NCBI RefSeq assembly: GCF_003065425.1
Contig: NZ_CP026949.1
Coordinates: forward strand, 124,001 to 188,000
From: Mycetocola zhujimingii
GTDB lineage: Bacteria > Actinomycetota > Actinomycetes > Actinomycetales > Microbacteriaceae
DNA: 64,000 nucleotides
Reading direction: 5' to 3'
Shown one piece after another: positions 25,671 through 34,765 of this stretch (position 1 is its first letter; each line of letters opens with the position of its first letter). The notes under the pieces are model-generated. The model was given only the letters and a program-made list of their open reading frames with translations. It was not told the origin of the DNA and searched no databases. The position numbers and the translations under genes were made by a program.

Positions 25671-26561
25671 CTACGGCGTCAGGAACCCCGTCGCCCTCGC
25701 CAGCGCCCCGCGCACAGCGGTGACGGCAGGGCGGGCCGCACTCACCCGTCGTGCCGAGGTGAACACCGTGCGCGACGGCATCCCCGGCAGGTCGACCAGT
25801 CGCAACGCGGGCTCACGGCCCGCCCACACCAGGTCGGGCAGCAGGCCAACGGCGTTGCCGGACTCGATCAGGCGGATGTGCGCGATGAGGTCAGCCGTTT
25901 CGAACCGCACGTCGGGTTCGAACCCGGCGGCCCGGCACAGCTGGGTCGACCAGAGTCGGGCGACCGTGCCCTCCGGCTCCATCACGAACGGGAGGTGCGC
26001 GGCATCCGTCACCGAGGAAACCGCGGATGCCGCCGGCACAGCGAGCCGGAGCGCATCCGTCGCGAGAAACTCACGATCGAGGTCGGGCAGGTGTGGGCGG
26101 GTGTGACCGGGGTACTGCTCGGCGAGGACGAGGTCGAAGTCACGCGCCGCGAGGTCGAACAGGCCGGCCTCCGGCTCACGTTCGACGATTTCGACCCGGA
26201 GATCCGGGTGCTCTGATCTGAGGATCGACAGCGCCTCGGGGATCACCGCGTGGGCAGCCGACTGGAAGACGGCGACGCGAACCGTGCCGATCACCGCGTC
26301 GAGTGAGGTGGCAAGTTCCGCTTCGACCCGCTCGAGGCCGTCGAGCAGTTCGGCGGCGCGCGTGGCCAGCAGCTCGCCCTGAGGAGTGAGCTGTACCCGC
26401 CGTCCGCTCTTCTGAAGCAGTTTGACGCCGGCCTCGCGCTCGAGTTGCGCCAGCTGCTGCGACACAGACGACGGACTGAATGCGAGCGCTTCGGCAACCT
26501 CGGCGAGGGTGCCGCGCAGTTGAACCTCGCGGAGCAGCCGCAGTCTTCTCATGTCGAGCAT
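25671..26561 (-). CDS. LysR family transcriptional regulator, divergent from putA
   Basis: A 296-residue LysR-type regulator. The N-terminal HTH (about residues 3-62) contains GTLAEVAEALAFSPSSVSQQL, and the effector-binding domain fills the rest. It is divergent from putA with a 147-base shared promoter region, the classical LysR arrangement, so proline-responsive control of putA is plausible but not shown. The ATG at 26561 lies six bases after a TAGGCT box and has no ribosome site. Confidence 0.9.
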   Translation of the reverse strand: MLDMRRLRLLREVQLRGTLAEVAEALAFSPSSVSQQLAQLEREAGVKLLQKSGRRVQLTPQGELLATRAAELLDGLERVEAELATSLDAVIGTVRVAVFQSAAHAVIPEALSILRSEHPDLRVEIVEREPEAGLFDLAARDFDLVLAEQYPGHTRPHLPDLDREFLATDALRLAVPAASAVSSVTDAAHLPFVMEPEGTVARLWSTQLCRAAGFEPDVRFETADLIAHIRLIESGNAVGLLPDLVWAGREPALRLVDLPGMPSRTVFTSARRVSAARPAVTAVRGALARATGFLTP

Positions 26562-26567
26562 GGGGCC

Positions 26568-26573
26568 AGCCTA
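26568..26573 (-). promoter_or_regulatory. -10 box of a leaderless promoter for the LysR gene
   Basis: TAGGCT on the minus strand, then GGCCCC, then the ATG at 26561. Confidence 0.5.
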
Positions 26574-26708
26574 CTCATCGGAAAAACCCATCAATATTGG
26601 TAAGAAACATTCGCTTTTTTGAATTGAATCCCTCCCACACACTGAAACTGAGAGTTGACGCAACCCGCGTTCCGCTCCCTTCGCACCAGGTACAGAGGGA
26701 ATAGTCTC

Positions 26709-29700
26709 GTGATCATGCCTCACACTTCGGCCGGCGCCGAACTCAGCGCCACTCAAATCGCAGCCGACGCCGTAGTTCTCGCCCGCAAATGGGTGGACGA
26801 GAGCGCTGACGCTCCGGTGGATCCTGCCGCCGAGCGCCTCGCCGATGTGCTGAAGGATCCGAACGGGCTGGCCTTCACCGTCGGCTTCGTCGACGGCGTC
26901 ATGCGGCCGGAAGACCTCTTCGTCGCCGGCTACAACCTGCAGCGCGTCGCGAAGCTCACTCCGGCATTCCTGCCCTGGTACCTGCGCGCCGCGATCACCG
27001 CCGGCGGTGTGCTCGGGCCGGTCATTCCCGGCGTGGTGATCCCCATCGCTCGCCGCGTGCTGCGCGACATGGTCGGTCACCTCGTGGTGGACGCAACACC
27101 GGAGAAGCTCGGACCGGCCATCGCGTCGCTCCGCGAGGGCGGCTCGAAGCTCAACCTGAACCTGCTCGGCGAAGCCGTGCTCGGCGAGAACGAGGCACAC
27201 AAGCGGCTCGAGGGTACGCGCGACCTCCTCGTCCGAGACGACGTCGACTACGTCTCGATCAAGGTTTCCGCCATCGCCTCACAACTGTCGATGTGGTCGT
27301 TCGATGAGGCCGTCGACCGCATCGTTGAGCGACTGACGCCGCTGTATGAACTCGCCGCAGAGTCCAGGACGCCGAAGTTCATCAACCTCGACATGGAGGA
27401 ATACCGCGACCTCGACCTCACCCTCGCGGTCTTCATGCGTGTGCTGGAGCGGCCGCGACTACGGGGGCTCGAGGCGGGAATCGTCCTGCAGGCCTACCTG
27501 CCGGACGCGCTGTCCGCGATGCAGACGCTCCAGGGCTGGGCGGCGACGCGCGTGGCATCCGGTGGCGCTCCGATCAAGGTGCGCCTCGTCAAGGGTGCCA
27601 ATCTCGCGATGGAGGGTGTCGAGGCCAAACTCCACGACTGGCCGACGGCCCCGTACGACCTGAAACAGGACACAGACGTCAACTACAAGCGAGTCCTGTT
27701 GTGGGCGCTCACCCCGGAGCGCTCGAAGAACGTTCACCTGGGCATCGCCGGTCACAACCTCTTCGACGTCGCTTTCGCCTGGCTCCTCGCAAAGAACCGG
27801 GGCGTCACCGACGCTGTCGACTTTGAAATGCTCCTCGGCATGGCCACCGGCCAGGCCGCAGCGGTGAAGCGCGACGTCGGCGATCTGCTCCTCTACACAC
27901 CGGTGGTCAATCCGCGTGAGTTCGATGTGGCCATTTCCTACCTGATCCGCCGCCTCGAAGAGAACGCGTCCGAGGAAAACTTCATGTCAGCGGTCTTCGA
28001 GCTCCATGACAACGCCGCGCTGTTCGAGAGGGAGAAGGGTCGCTTCCTCGCGAGCGTGGAACAGCTGGATGCAACGGCGAACGAGATCCCGACACCTCGC
28101 CGCACGCAGAACCGCGAAACGGAATGGACGCTCGCACCCATCACTGAACTCGCACCGGGCACGGCACCGGCCGCCGATCAATCGATCACGAGACCTGTCG
28201 CGGTCGATGACGACGAGATGAGCATGACCCAGCAGGTGCTTGGGCTTGCTCGCGGGTCGAAGACCGAGTCGCCGTTCGACACCGTGCGGGTTTTCGATAC
28301 AACCACCCTGAACACGGTGCCGGCGACCGACATCGGCGCTCCCGGCTTCGTCAACACCCGCGACACCGACCCGGCCCTCCCGGCGAACCGCGCGTGGGCG
28401 CGTCGTATCGTCGCCAGGGTCGCCGGCAGCGAGCTCGGGACCGCGACGATCGCCGCGTGCACGGTGACGGATGCCGAAACCCTCGAATTCATCATCGCCG
28501 GCGTCCGCGAACGCGGCGCGACCTGGGGTGCCACCCCGGCGGCCGAACGCGCAGCCCTTCTCGACCGGGCCGGGTTCGCCCTCGCGGCGAACCGGGACCG
28601 CCTGATCGAGGTGATGGCATCCGAAACCGGCAAGACGATCGCCGAGGCGGACCCCGAGGTCAGCGAGGCCATTGACTTCGCGCACTACTACGCGGCGAAG
28701 GCCCGTGAACTCGACGCGATTCGCGGGGCACGGTTCGTGCCGTCGCAGCTCACCGTCGTCACGCCGCCGTGGAACTTCCCCGTCGCGATCCCGGCCGGTG
28801 GAGTGCTCGCGGCGCTCGCCGCGGGTTCAGCGGTCATCCTCAAACCGGCTCCGCAGGCCCGCCGCTCGGCCGCCATCCTCGCCGAAGCTCTCTGGGAAGC
28901 CGGCATTCCGCAGGAGCTGCTCACCCTGGTCTCGCTCGACGAGCATGGCCTCGGCGAACAGCTCGTCTCCCACCCGAGCGTCGACCGGGTCATCCTCACC
29001 GGCGCGTGGGAAACCGCGAAGCTGTTCCGGTCCTGGCGCCCGGAGCTGGCACTGCACGCCGAGACCAGCGGCAAGAACGCCATCATCGTGACCCCCAGCG
29101 CTGACCTCGACCTCGCGGCCGCCGACGTCGTGAAGAGCGCGTTCGGCCACGCCGGCCAGAAATGCTCGGCGGCAAGCCTCGTCATCCTCGTCGGCTCTGT
29201 GGCGAAGAGCGATCGCTTCCGTCGCCAGCTCATCGACGCGGCAACCTCGCTGCGCGTCGGCTACCCCGACGACCCCACCAGCCAGATGGGCCCGATCATC
29301 GAACCGGCCGACGGCAAACTGCTGCACGCGCTCACCGAGCTCGGCGTCGGCGAGAAGTGGCTCGTGAAGCCGCGGCAGCTCGATGACACAGGCCGGCTCT
29401 GGTCGCCTGGCATCCGCGGCGATGTCGCCCCCGGGTCGTACTTCCACCTCACCGAGTTCTTCGGGCCTGTGCTCGGCGTCATGCACGCCGCGACGCTCAC
29501 CGAGGCGATCCGCTACACCAACGCGATCGATTATGGGCTGACGAGCGGGCTGCACACCCAGGACGCCGACGACCTCGAGGAGTGGCTCGCCACCGTCGAA
29601 GCGGGCAACCTGTACGTCAACCGGGGGATCACCGGGGCGATCGTGCAGCGTCAGCCGTTCGGCGGCTGGAAGCGTTCCGCCGTCGGAGCTGGCGCCAAGG

Positions 29701-30392
29701 CCGGTGGCCCCAACTACCTGCTCACCCTGGGTTCGTGGGTTCCCGACTCCGGTTCAAGCAGCACGACGCTCCATCTGCGCGGCCTCGATTCGCGCGTCAC
29801 CCGCATCATCGAATCGGCCCAGCCGTCGCTCGGTTACGAGGAATTCGACGTCCTCCGCCGGTCAGCCCTCTCGGATGCCATCGCCTGGGGAAACGAATAC
29901 GGCGAGGTGAAGGATGCCTCGGCGCTCGAGGTCGAGCGCAACCTCTTCCGCTATCGCCCGGTTTCGGTCGCCGTTCGCGGCACCGCGGACGCCGACCTCG
30001 GTGACGTGCTTCGCGTGGTGATTGCCGGTGTGCGTTCGCGGTCTCGCTTCACGCTGAGCGTGGCATCCGGGCTGCCCGCCACCATCCGCGGCGTGCTTGC
30101 CGACCTCGGTGTTCCCGTGTCTGTCGAGACGGATGCCGAGTGGATCGAGCGGGCAGCCGCCATCGATGCCGATGCACATCGGGTGCGGCTTGTCGGCAGC
30201 GCCGCGGCGCGACGCCAGCTGCACACGGCCCTCGCCGGAGCGGCAGAGGGCAACCCTGACCTCGCGATCTACGCGGGTGCCGTGACGCCGTCCGGCCGGA
30301 TCGAGTTGCTGCCGTTCCTCCACGAGCAGGCCATTTCGATCACGGCGCACAGGTTCGGCAACCCCGACCCGTGGAGTGAAGCGGTCATTTAG
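26709..30392 (+). CDS. putA: Bifunctional proline dehydrogenase / L-glutamate-gamma-semialdehyde dehydrogenase
   Basis: About 1227 residues, converting proline to P5C and then to glutamate. The FAD-dependent proline dehydrogenase barrel occupies roughly residues 90-440 (VRLVKGANLAMEGVE, YKRVLLWALTPERSKNVHLG). The aldehyde dehydrogenase domain spans roughly 530-1010, with HAETSGKNAI and the catalytic Cys819 in GHAGQKCSA, then a C-terminal extension. There is no N-terminal ribbon-helix-helix DNA-binding domain, so it does not repress itself as enterobacterial PutA does. GTG at 26709 has GAGGGA eight bases upstream; the ATG two codons later is an alternative. P5C made by RocD downstream could enter its second site. 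Confidence 0.93.
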   Translation: MIMPHTSAGAELSATQIAADAVVLARKWVDESADAPVDPAAERLADVLKDPNGLAFTVGFVDGVMRPEDLFVAGYNLQRVAKLTPAFLPWYLRAAITAGGVLGPVIPGVVIPIARRVLRDMVGHLVVDATPEKLGPAIASLREGGSKLNLNLLGEAVLGENEAHKRLEGTRDLLVRDDVDYVSIKVSAIASQLSMWSFDEAVDRIVERLTPLYELAAESRTPKFINLDMEEYRDLDLTLAVFMRVLERPRLRGLEAGIVLQAYLPDALSAMQTLQGWAATRVASGGAPIKVRLVKGANLAMEGVEAKLHDWPTAPYDLKQDTDVNYKRVLLWALTPERSKNVHLGIAGHNLFDVAFAWLLAKNRGVTDAVDFEMLLGMATGQAAAVKRDVGDLLLYTPVVNPREFDVAISYLIRRLEENASEENFMSAVFELHDNAALFEREKGRFLASVEQLDATANEIPTPRRTQNRETEWTLAPITELAPGTAPAADQSITRPVAVDDDEMSMTQQVLGLARGSKTESPFDTVRVFDTTTLNTVPATDIGAPGFVNTRDTDPALPANRAWARRIVARVAGSELGTATIAACTVTDAETLEFIIAGVRERGATWGATPAAERAALLDRAGFALAANRDRLIEVMASETGKTIAEADPEVSEAIDFAHYYAAKARELDAIRGARFVPSQLTVVTPPWNFPVAIPAGGVLAALAAGSAVILKPAPQARRSAAILAEALWEAGIPQELLTLVSLDEHGLGEQLVSHPSVDRVILTGAWETAKLFRSWRPELALHAETSGKNAIIVTPSADLDLAAADVVKSAFGHAGQKCSAASLVILVGSVAKSDRFRRQLIDAATSLRVGYPDDPTSQMGPIIEPADGKLLHALTELGVGEKWLVKPRQLDDTGRLWSPGIRGDVAPGSYFHLTEFFGPVLGVMHAATLTEAIRYTNAIDYGLTSGLHTQDADDLEEWLATVEAGNLYVNRGITGAIVQRQPFGGWKRSAVGAGAKAGGPNYLLTLGSWVPDSGSSSTTLHLRGLDSRVTRIIESAQPSLGYEEFDVLRRSALSDAIAWGNEYGEVKDASALEVERNLFRYRPVSVAVRGTADADLGDVLRVVIAGVRSRSRFTLSVASGLPATIRGVLADLGVPVSVETDAEWIERAAAIDADAHRVRLVGSAAARRQLHTALAGAAEGNPDLAIYAGAVTPSGRIELLPFLHEQAISITAHRFGNPDPWSEAVI

Positions 30393-30418
30393 CCGCAGTC
30401 CCCGTGCGTTGAGGCCAC

Positions 30419-30451
30419 GGGCGCACGCGTCTATCACGGCGGGCGCACGCG
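30419..30451 (+). repeat. Short tandem direct repeat downstream of putA
   Basis: GGGCGCACGCG occurs at 30419-30429 and again at 30441-30451, a 22-base period (two helical turns). It lies in the gap between putA and a leaderless small gene. It may be a regulator site; no factor can be named. Confidence 0.4.
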
Positions 30452-30484
30452 GTCCAGCGGTGCTCGGGAATTTCGCGACTGCAG

Positions 30485-30490
30485 TACGGT
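30485..30490 (+). promoter_or_regulatory. -10 box of a leaderless promoter for the 118-residue protein gene
   Basis: TACGGT, six bases (CGGATT), then the ATG at 30497. No Shine-Dalgarno. Confidence 0.5.
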
Positions 30491-30496
30491 CGGATT

Positions 30497-30853
30497 ATGA
30501 AGCGCATCACATACTCCGGCGGATCAATCGTGACGGGCAACGCCATCACGGCGGCGCTTCTCAAGTACACAACCACTGTGGCTGACGCCGAGAACAGCGT
30601 CACCGTGGACATCCCGGTTCTCGAGGAGAACGGCGAGATCACCGTTCACGAGTTCCTCCTCAGCCCGGCAAGCCAGTTCGACGTCGCTGACGTCGGGGGT
30701 ATGAGCAGCGAAGAGGAAGCCAAGCGCTTCCAGGTTCCGGACATGCCGCAGGTGGGCATCAAGGGCAAGGTCGAAGAAGGAACGGCAGCTGAGAAGACCG
30801 CCGAAGATTTCAACGCGGTCATGAACGACATCGACGCGGGGCTGGGGGAGTAG
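30497..30853 (+). CDS. Uncharacterised acidic protein, 118 residues
   Basis: I do not recognise a domain. The protein is acidic, has no signal peptide and no membrane segment. It has a beta-rich N-terminal half (ITYSGGSIVTGNAITAALL, then SVTVDIPVLEENGEITVHEF) and a charged C-terminal half (EEEAKRFQVPD...KVEEGTAAEKTAEDF). Codon usage and frame bias match its neighbours, so it is a real gene. A DUF7882 gene starts three bases after its stop, suggesting a bicistronic unit. Confidence 0.75.
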   Translation: MKRITYSGGSIVTGNAITAALLKYTTTVADAENSVTVDIPVLEENGEITVHEFLLSPASQFDVADVGGMSSEEEAKRFQVPDMPQVGIKGKVEEGTAAEKTAEDFNAVMNDIDAGLGE

Positions 30854-30856
30854 AGC

Positions 30857-31168
30857 GTGGGTAAGTTCATCTACGGAACGCCGTCGATCTCCGTCGACTT
30901 CGACGACCGGGTGCTCGCACACCTCAAGGTCGTCATCCTGTCGAAGGTACGGCGTGGTGAGAGCTTCTCGTTCTCCTGGGAGTACACGGTTGCCTCTGGC
31001 AGTGGGCACAGCTCCATCTGGATCCACCCGGCAATCCCGCTCCAGTTCGACTTCGCCGGCAGCAGGGAGCCACGGCTCAACCGCGCCTGGGTCGAGCAGC
31101 TGGTCCGGCTGGCGAACTCGCCGGCTGGTCTTCGCGTGATTCCGGAACCCGCCGAACCCGCGCCGTAA
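30857..31168 (+). CDS. DUF7882 family small protein
   Basis: A 103-residue protein beginning MGKFIYGTP, with the conserved core VDFDDRVLAHLKVVI, RRGESFSFSW, SSIWIHPAIPLQF and LANSPAGLRVIPEP. This family is widespread in Microbacteriaceae and is often mislabelled ATP-dependent DNA ligase; it has no ligase motif (no KxDG). GTG start with GGGGGAG six bases upstream. Function unknown. It follows the 118-residue protein with a three-base gap. Confidence 0.85.
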   Translation: MGKFIYGTPSISVDFDDRVLAHLKVVILSKVRRGESFSFSWEYTVASGSGHSSIWIHPAIPLQFDFAGSREPRLNRAWVEQLVRLANSPAGLRVIPEPAEPAP

Positions 31169-31196
31169 CCCCGGCCGCGACGGGAGCGCCCCGGCG

Positions 31197-31202
31197 CATA
31201 CT
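31197..31202 (+). promoter_or_regulatory. -10 box of a leaderless promoter for the MFS transporter
   Basis: CATACT, six bases (GGGTGC), then the ATG at 31209. Confidence 0.45.
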
Positions 31203-31208
31203 GGGTGC

Positions 31209-32600
31209 ATGGCATCCGCCCCCCGTACCGAGTCCGCCACCCAGCGGATCGTTTTACTCGTCGCGATCCTCGCATCCTTCGTCGCTTTTCTGGACGGCAC
31301 GATCATCAACGTCGCCCTGCCGGCGATCACCCGCGAATTCGGCGGCGGCCTCCCGGTTCAGCAGTGGGTCGTCGACGCCTACCTGCTCACGCTCGGTGCA
31401 TTCATCCTGCTGGCGGGATCGCTGTCGGATGCCTTCGGTCGCATTCGCATCCTCGCGATCGGCCTGGTCGGATTCGGAGTGACCTCGCTGCTCTGCGCAA
31501 TCGCGCCGAGCGCTGAGTTTCTCATCGTCGTTCGCGCGCTGCAGGGCGGGACGGCAGCCTTGCTCGTGCCGAGTTCGCTCGCGATCATCATCTCGACGTT
31601 CTCCGGTCAGGCCCAGGCGAAGGCCATCGGCACGTGGACGGCGTGGACGGGTACCGCGATGATCGTGGGTCCTCTCGTCGGCGGGTTACTCGTCGACACG
31701 GTGAGCTGGCGGCTCGTCTTCGGCATCAACGTTTTGCCGATCGCGGCCACCCTCTGGCTGCTCATGAAACTGGAGAAGCAGCCGGAGCGCTCGAGGCGGC
31801 CGCGCGTCGATGTTGTGGGCGCGGTGCTCGGCGCCATTGGACTCGGCGGTCCGGTGTTCGCGCTCATCGAACAGGGGCGGTTCGGCTGGCAGAGTCCGGT
31901 CGTGTGGCTTCCGCTGGTGCTGGGGATCGCGGCCTTCGCCGCGTTCCTCTGGTGGGAACGCCGCACAACCGACCCGATGATGCCGCTCTCGCTGTTCCGG
32001 TCACGCAACTTCTCAGCGGGCAATATCGCCACGGTGTTCATCTACGGGGCCCTCGGCTTCGGCTTCTTCGTCATCGCCATCTACCTGCAGCAGGTGGCCG
32101 GCTGGCCGGCGACCCTGGCCGGCGTTGCGACGCTCCCGCCGACGCTCGTGATGCTCGTGCTGTCGAGCCGGATCGGCGCGCTGGCCGGAAAAATCGGGCC
32201 GCGGATGTTCATGACCATCGGTCCGATCGTCGGCGGGGTCGGATTCCTCCTCATGCTCACGGTCAGCGCAGACATCGACTACTGGTTCCAGCTCTTGCCA
32301 GGGCTCGTGCTCTTCGGCGTCGGTCTCTCGATCACCGTCGCGCCGCTGACGAGCGCAATCCTCGGTGCCATCGATGAATCCCAGGCCGGCATCGGATCGG
32401 CCATCAACAACGCTGTCGCCCGGGTTGCCGGGCTCGTTGCCGTCGCGTGTGCCGGTCTCATCCTCGGCTCGGTGCTCGACCTCGGCGGATTCCACCGTGC
32501 CATGGGCGCCACCGCCATCGCACTCATCCTCGGCGGAATCGTCTCGTTCATCGGCATCCGCAATCCTGTGGTGCGCGAGGGGGCGCCGGCGCCCACGTAA
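31209..32600 (+). CDS. MFS transporter, DHA2 (EmrB/QacA) drug-efflux family
   Basis: A 463-residue integral membrane protein with 12-14 predicted helices. DHA2 signatures are present: FLDGTIINVALPAI in helix 1, QWVVDAYLLTLGAFILLAGSLSD, RALQGGTAALLVPSSLAII and the motif C-like TGTAMIVGPLVGGLL. It is probably a proton-driven exporter of toxic organic compounds. A small GntR regulator lies convergently, 13 bases after its stop, and a virginiamycin lyase homologue follows, so the area may form a small resistance cluster (inference). Confidence 0.9.
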   Translation: MASAPRTESATQRIVLLVAILASFVAFLDGTIINVALPAITREFGGGLPVQQWVVDAYLLTLGAFILLAGSLSDAFGRIRILAIGLVGFGVTSLLCAIAPSAEFLIVVRALQGGTAALLVPSSLAIIISTFSGQAQAKAIGTWTAWTGTAMIVGPLVGGLLVDTVSWRLVFGINVLPIAATLWLLMKLEKQPERSRRPRVDVVGAVLGAIGLGGPVFALIEQGRFGWQSPVVWLPLVLGIAAFAAFLWWERRTTDPMMPLSLFRSRNFSAGNIATVFIYGALGFGFFVIAIYLQQVAGWPATLAGVATLPPTLVMLVLSSRIGALAGKIGPRMFMTIGPIVGGVGFLLMLTVSADIDYWFQLLPGLVLFGVGLSITVAPLTSAILGAIDESQAGIGSAINNAVARVAGLVAVACAGLILGSVLDLGGFHRAMGATAIALILGGIVSFIGIRNPVVREGAPAPT

Positions 32601-32613
32601 AGCTCGGTCGGGT

Positions 32614-32985
32614 TCAGGACGAACGGATGCCGAGTGCAGCCGTCACAATCGACAGCGCCTCATCCGGTGCGATGCCGAGCGACTTCACGCGGTCGGCATA
32701 GGCAACAGCGGCGAGCTGGGCCTGCTTGTGGGTCGGATCGCCGACCGCCGAAACGAACGAGCCATTGCGGCCGCGGGTCTCGATCACGTCGTCACGCTCG
32801 AGCTCGCGGTAGGCGCGCGCGACGGTGTTGGCGGCGATACCGAGGTCGGCGGCCAGCGTGCGCACCGTCGGCAGCTTGTCGCCGGGAACGAGGGTGCCGT
32901 CGCGCACGGCGTCGATGACCTGTACCCGCAACTGTTCAAACGGGGGAACGGTCGAACGAGCATCGATGGCGAACTTCTGGGGCAC
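32614..32985 (-). CDS. GntR/YtrA-subfamily transcriptional regulator
   Basis: A 123-residue short GntR regulator: a winged helix (PPFEQLRVQVIDAVRDGTLV, then AADLGIAANTVARAYRELE) plus a short dimerisation tail, as in the YtrA subfamily that often controls ABC or efflux systems. GTG at 32985 has GAGGA five bases upstream; the longer open frame to 33120 overlaps the next gene and lacks a signal. An upstream TTGCTC-17-TACGTT promoter is visible on the minus strand. It converges with the MFS gene and diverges from the vgb-like gene. Confidence 0.85.
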   Translation of the reverse strand: MPQKFAIDARSTVPPFEQLRVQVIDAVRDGTLVPGDKLPTVRTLAADLGIAANTVARAYRELERDDVIETRGRNGSFVSAVGDPTHKQAQLAAVAYADRVKSLGIAPDEALSIVTAALGIRSS

Positions 32986-33095
32986 GGTGTCCTCGTCATG
33001 AGTGGTCGGTGACGCGATGGCGGTGCGGCCCAACGTAGCAATACAAAGCTGTCTGAGCAAACGCCGAGAGGGGTGCTGCGAGCGCGACCGGCGCT

Positions 33096-33101
33096 TAGGC
33101 T
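33096..33101 (+). promoter_or_regulatory. -10 box of a leaderless promoter for the virginiamycin lyase homologue
   Basis: TAGGCT, six bases (TGAACA), then the ATG at 33108. No ribosome-binding site. Confidence 0.5.
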
Positions 33102-33107
33102 TGAACA

Positions 33108-33995
33108 ATGACCGAGCCAACGCACCTCACTGAGCACCGGATTTCAGACGCAGAGGCCGCACCCTATGGCGTTGCGCTCACCGACGACGGCGCCGTCTGG
33201 GCCACCCTCATCCGTGGGCAGGCGGTCGTGCGCCGCGACGTCGATGGCACACTCGACACGATCAGCCTCGGTGAGGGCTCCGAGCCGTCACTCCTGGCCG
33301 CGGCGACCGAGGACTCGGTCTGGGTGACGGATGCCGCACGCAACCGCATCGTCCGTATCGGCCCTGAAGGCATCCGGGCCGAGATCCCGGTGCCGAGCGT
33401 CGGTGGACGCCCGTTCGGTATCGCCGCCGCCGACTCGGGCGAGGTGTGGTTCACCGAGATGACCACCGACCTGATCGGAAAGGTCGACATTCTCGGCAAG
33501 GTGACGGAGTTCACCGCCGGTGTCGACCACGGCAATCCCTCGATGATCGCCTGCTCCGGCGAGAGCGTGTGGTTCACACTCAACGGCGCCAACGCCATCG
33601 GTTACATTCGCGGCGGTAACTCTGCCGTCGTCGTCACTGACCTGCCCACCGGCAAGGCCGGCCCGGTCGGAATCACCGTTGCGACGGATGCTGCCGCCTG
33701 GTTCACCGAGATCGCCGCCGGACAGATCGGACGACTCGATCGCGATGGGGTCCTCACCGAGTTCCCCTTGCCGGATCGCTCCAGCAAGCCACACGCCATT
33801 GCCGCCGCCCCGTCCGGCGGTTGCTGGTTCACGATGTGGGGCTCAAGCCAGATCGGGTTCATCGCCTCCGACGGAACGATTGCGGTGACCGACCTGCCGA
33901 CACCGGAGAGCGAACCGCACGGCATTGCCGTTGCCGCTGACGGCACGGTGTGGTCAGCGCTCGAGACGGGGTTCCTCGCGGAACTTCGCCCCTAG
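33108..33995 (+). CDS. vgb: Virginiamycin B lyase (streptogramin B lyase) homologue
   Basis: A 295-residue seven-bladed beta-propeller with repeated VWFTE/AWFTE and IGRL/IGKV strand motifs, the length of the known Vgb lyases. Vgb opens the ring of type B streptogramins by elimination. The family's catalytic residues, His228/Glu268/His270 in the Staphylococcus enzyme, correspond here to His229, Glu269 and His271 (KPHAIA and SEPHGIA), with identical spacing of 40 and 2. That supports true lyase activity over an unrelated propeller. No signal peptide, so cytoplasmic. It is flanked by a GntR regulator and an MFS exporter. Confidence 0.85.
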   Translation: MTEPTHLTEHRISDAEAAPYGVALTDDGAVWATLIRGQAVVRRDVDGTLDTISLGEGSEPSLLAAATEDSVWVTDAARNRIVRIGPEGIRAEIPVPSVGGRPFGIAAADSGEVWFTEMTTDLIGKVDILGKVTEFTAGVDHGNPSMIACSGESVWFTLNGANAIGYIRGGNSAVVVTDLPTGKAGPVGITVATDAAAWFTEIAAGQIGRLDRDGVLTEFPLPDRSSKPHAIAAAPSGGCWFTMWGSSQIGFIASDGTIAVTDLPTPESEPHGIAVAADGTVWSALETGFLAELRP

Positions 33996-34015
33996 GCGCC
34001 GGTTACTGCTGCGGA

Positions 34016-34765
34016 TCACTGCTGCTGATCACTGCGTGCGGCCGCAAGCATCCGCAGCATCGCGTCAGGAACAGCGTCCCTGCCGATGTCACGGGTGTCG
34101 ATAACGCCGTCGTCGGCGCCGGGCACGCTTGCCAGTGCGAGCACCTCGTCGTGGAGTCGCTCCATCTTCACGTCGAGGCGGTTCGCCGCGAGTGCCGCAT
34201 CACGGAGCTCCGTGAGGAGTCGCTCAGGAACCGCGCGGTTGTATTTGTAGTAGATCTTGTGCTCGAGCGCCGCCCAGAAGTCCATGGCGATGGTGCGGAT
34301 CTGGATCTCCACTTTGACCTGCTCGACGTGATCAGACATGAAGACGGGCACCTCGATGATCATGTGCAGGCTCTTGTAGCCGTTCGCCTTGGGCTGGGCG
34401 ATGTAGTCGCGGACCTGCAGCACGGTGACATCCCGCTGCGCCGAGATCATGTCGAAGATTTTGTAGGTGTCTGAGATGAAGCTGCAGGTCACCCGGATGC
34501 CGGCGATGTCATGAACGTCGGAACGGATGCCGTCGAGCGTCATTTCCGAGCCCTTGCGATCCGCCTTGGCAAGAATGCTCTCCGCCGACTTGAGCCGGGA
34601 ACTCACGTTCTCGATCGGGCTGTAGTCGTGCCGGTGGCTGAACTCTTCACGAAGGATGTTGATCTTCGTCATGACCTCGTCGATGCCGAACTTGTACGAC
34701 ATCATGAACCTCGTGAAATCGCCGTTCAGGGCCCGAAGGCCCTGCAGATCCGTGGGGTCTGGCAT
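34016..34765 (-). CDS. Small alarmone synthetase (RelA/SpoT-domain GTP pyrophosphokinase)
   Basis: A 249-residue single-domain (p)ppGpp synthetase of the RelQ/RelP (YjbM/YwaC) type. The synthetase core is visible: RSDVHDIAGIRVTCSFISD, YIAQPKANGYKSLHM and VEIQIRTIAMDFWAALEHK. There is no HD hydrolase domain and no TGS/ACT region. The ATG at 34765 has AAAGGAA about eight bases upstream; the frame reaches further upstream but without support. The C-terminus ends with several Gln. It is divergent from an alpha/beta hydrolase gene. Confidence 0.92.
   Translation of the reverse strand: MPDPTDLQGLRALNGDFTRFMMSYKFGIDEVMTKINILREEFSHRHDYSPIENVSSRLKSAESILAKADRKGSEMTLDGIRSDVHDIAGIRVTCSFISDTYKIFDMISAQRDVTVLQVRDYIAQPKANGYKSLHMIIEVPVFMSDHVEQVKVEIQIRTIAMDFWAALEHKIYYKYNRAVPERLLTELRDAALAANRLDVKMERLHDEVLALASVPGADDGVIDTRDIGRDAVPDAMLRMLAAARSDQQQ

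Noticed and set aside
23695-26106. Plus-strand open frame of 803 codons
   Set aside because: Runs antisense through three real minus-strand genes (phytochrome, desaturase-like, LysR); low-complexity Arg/Gly content, no domain.
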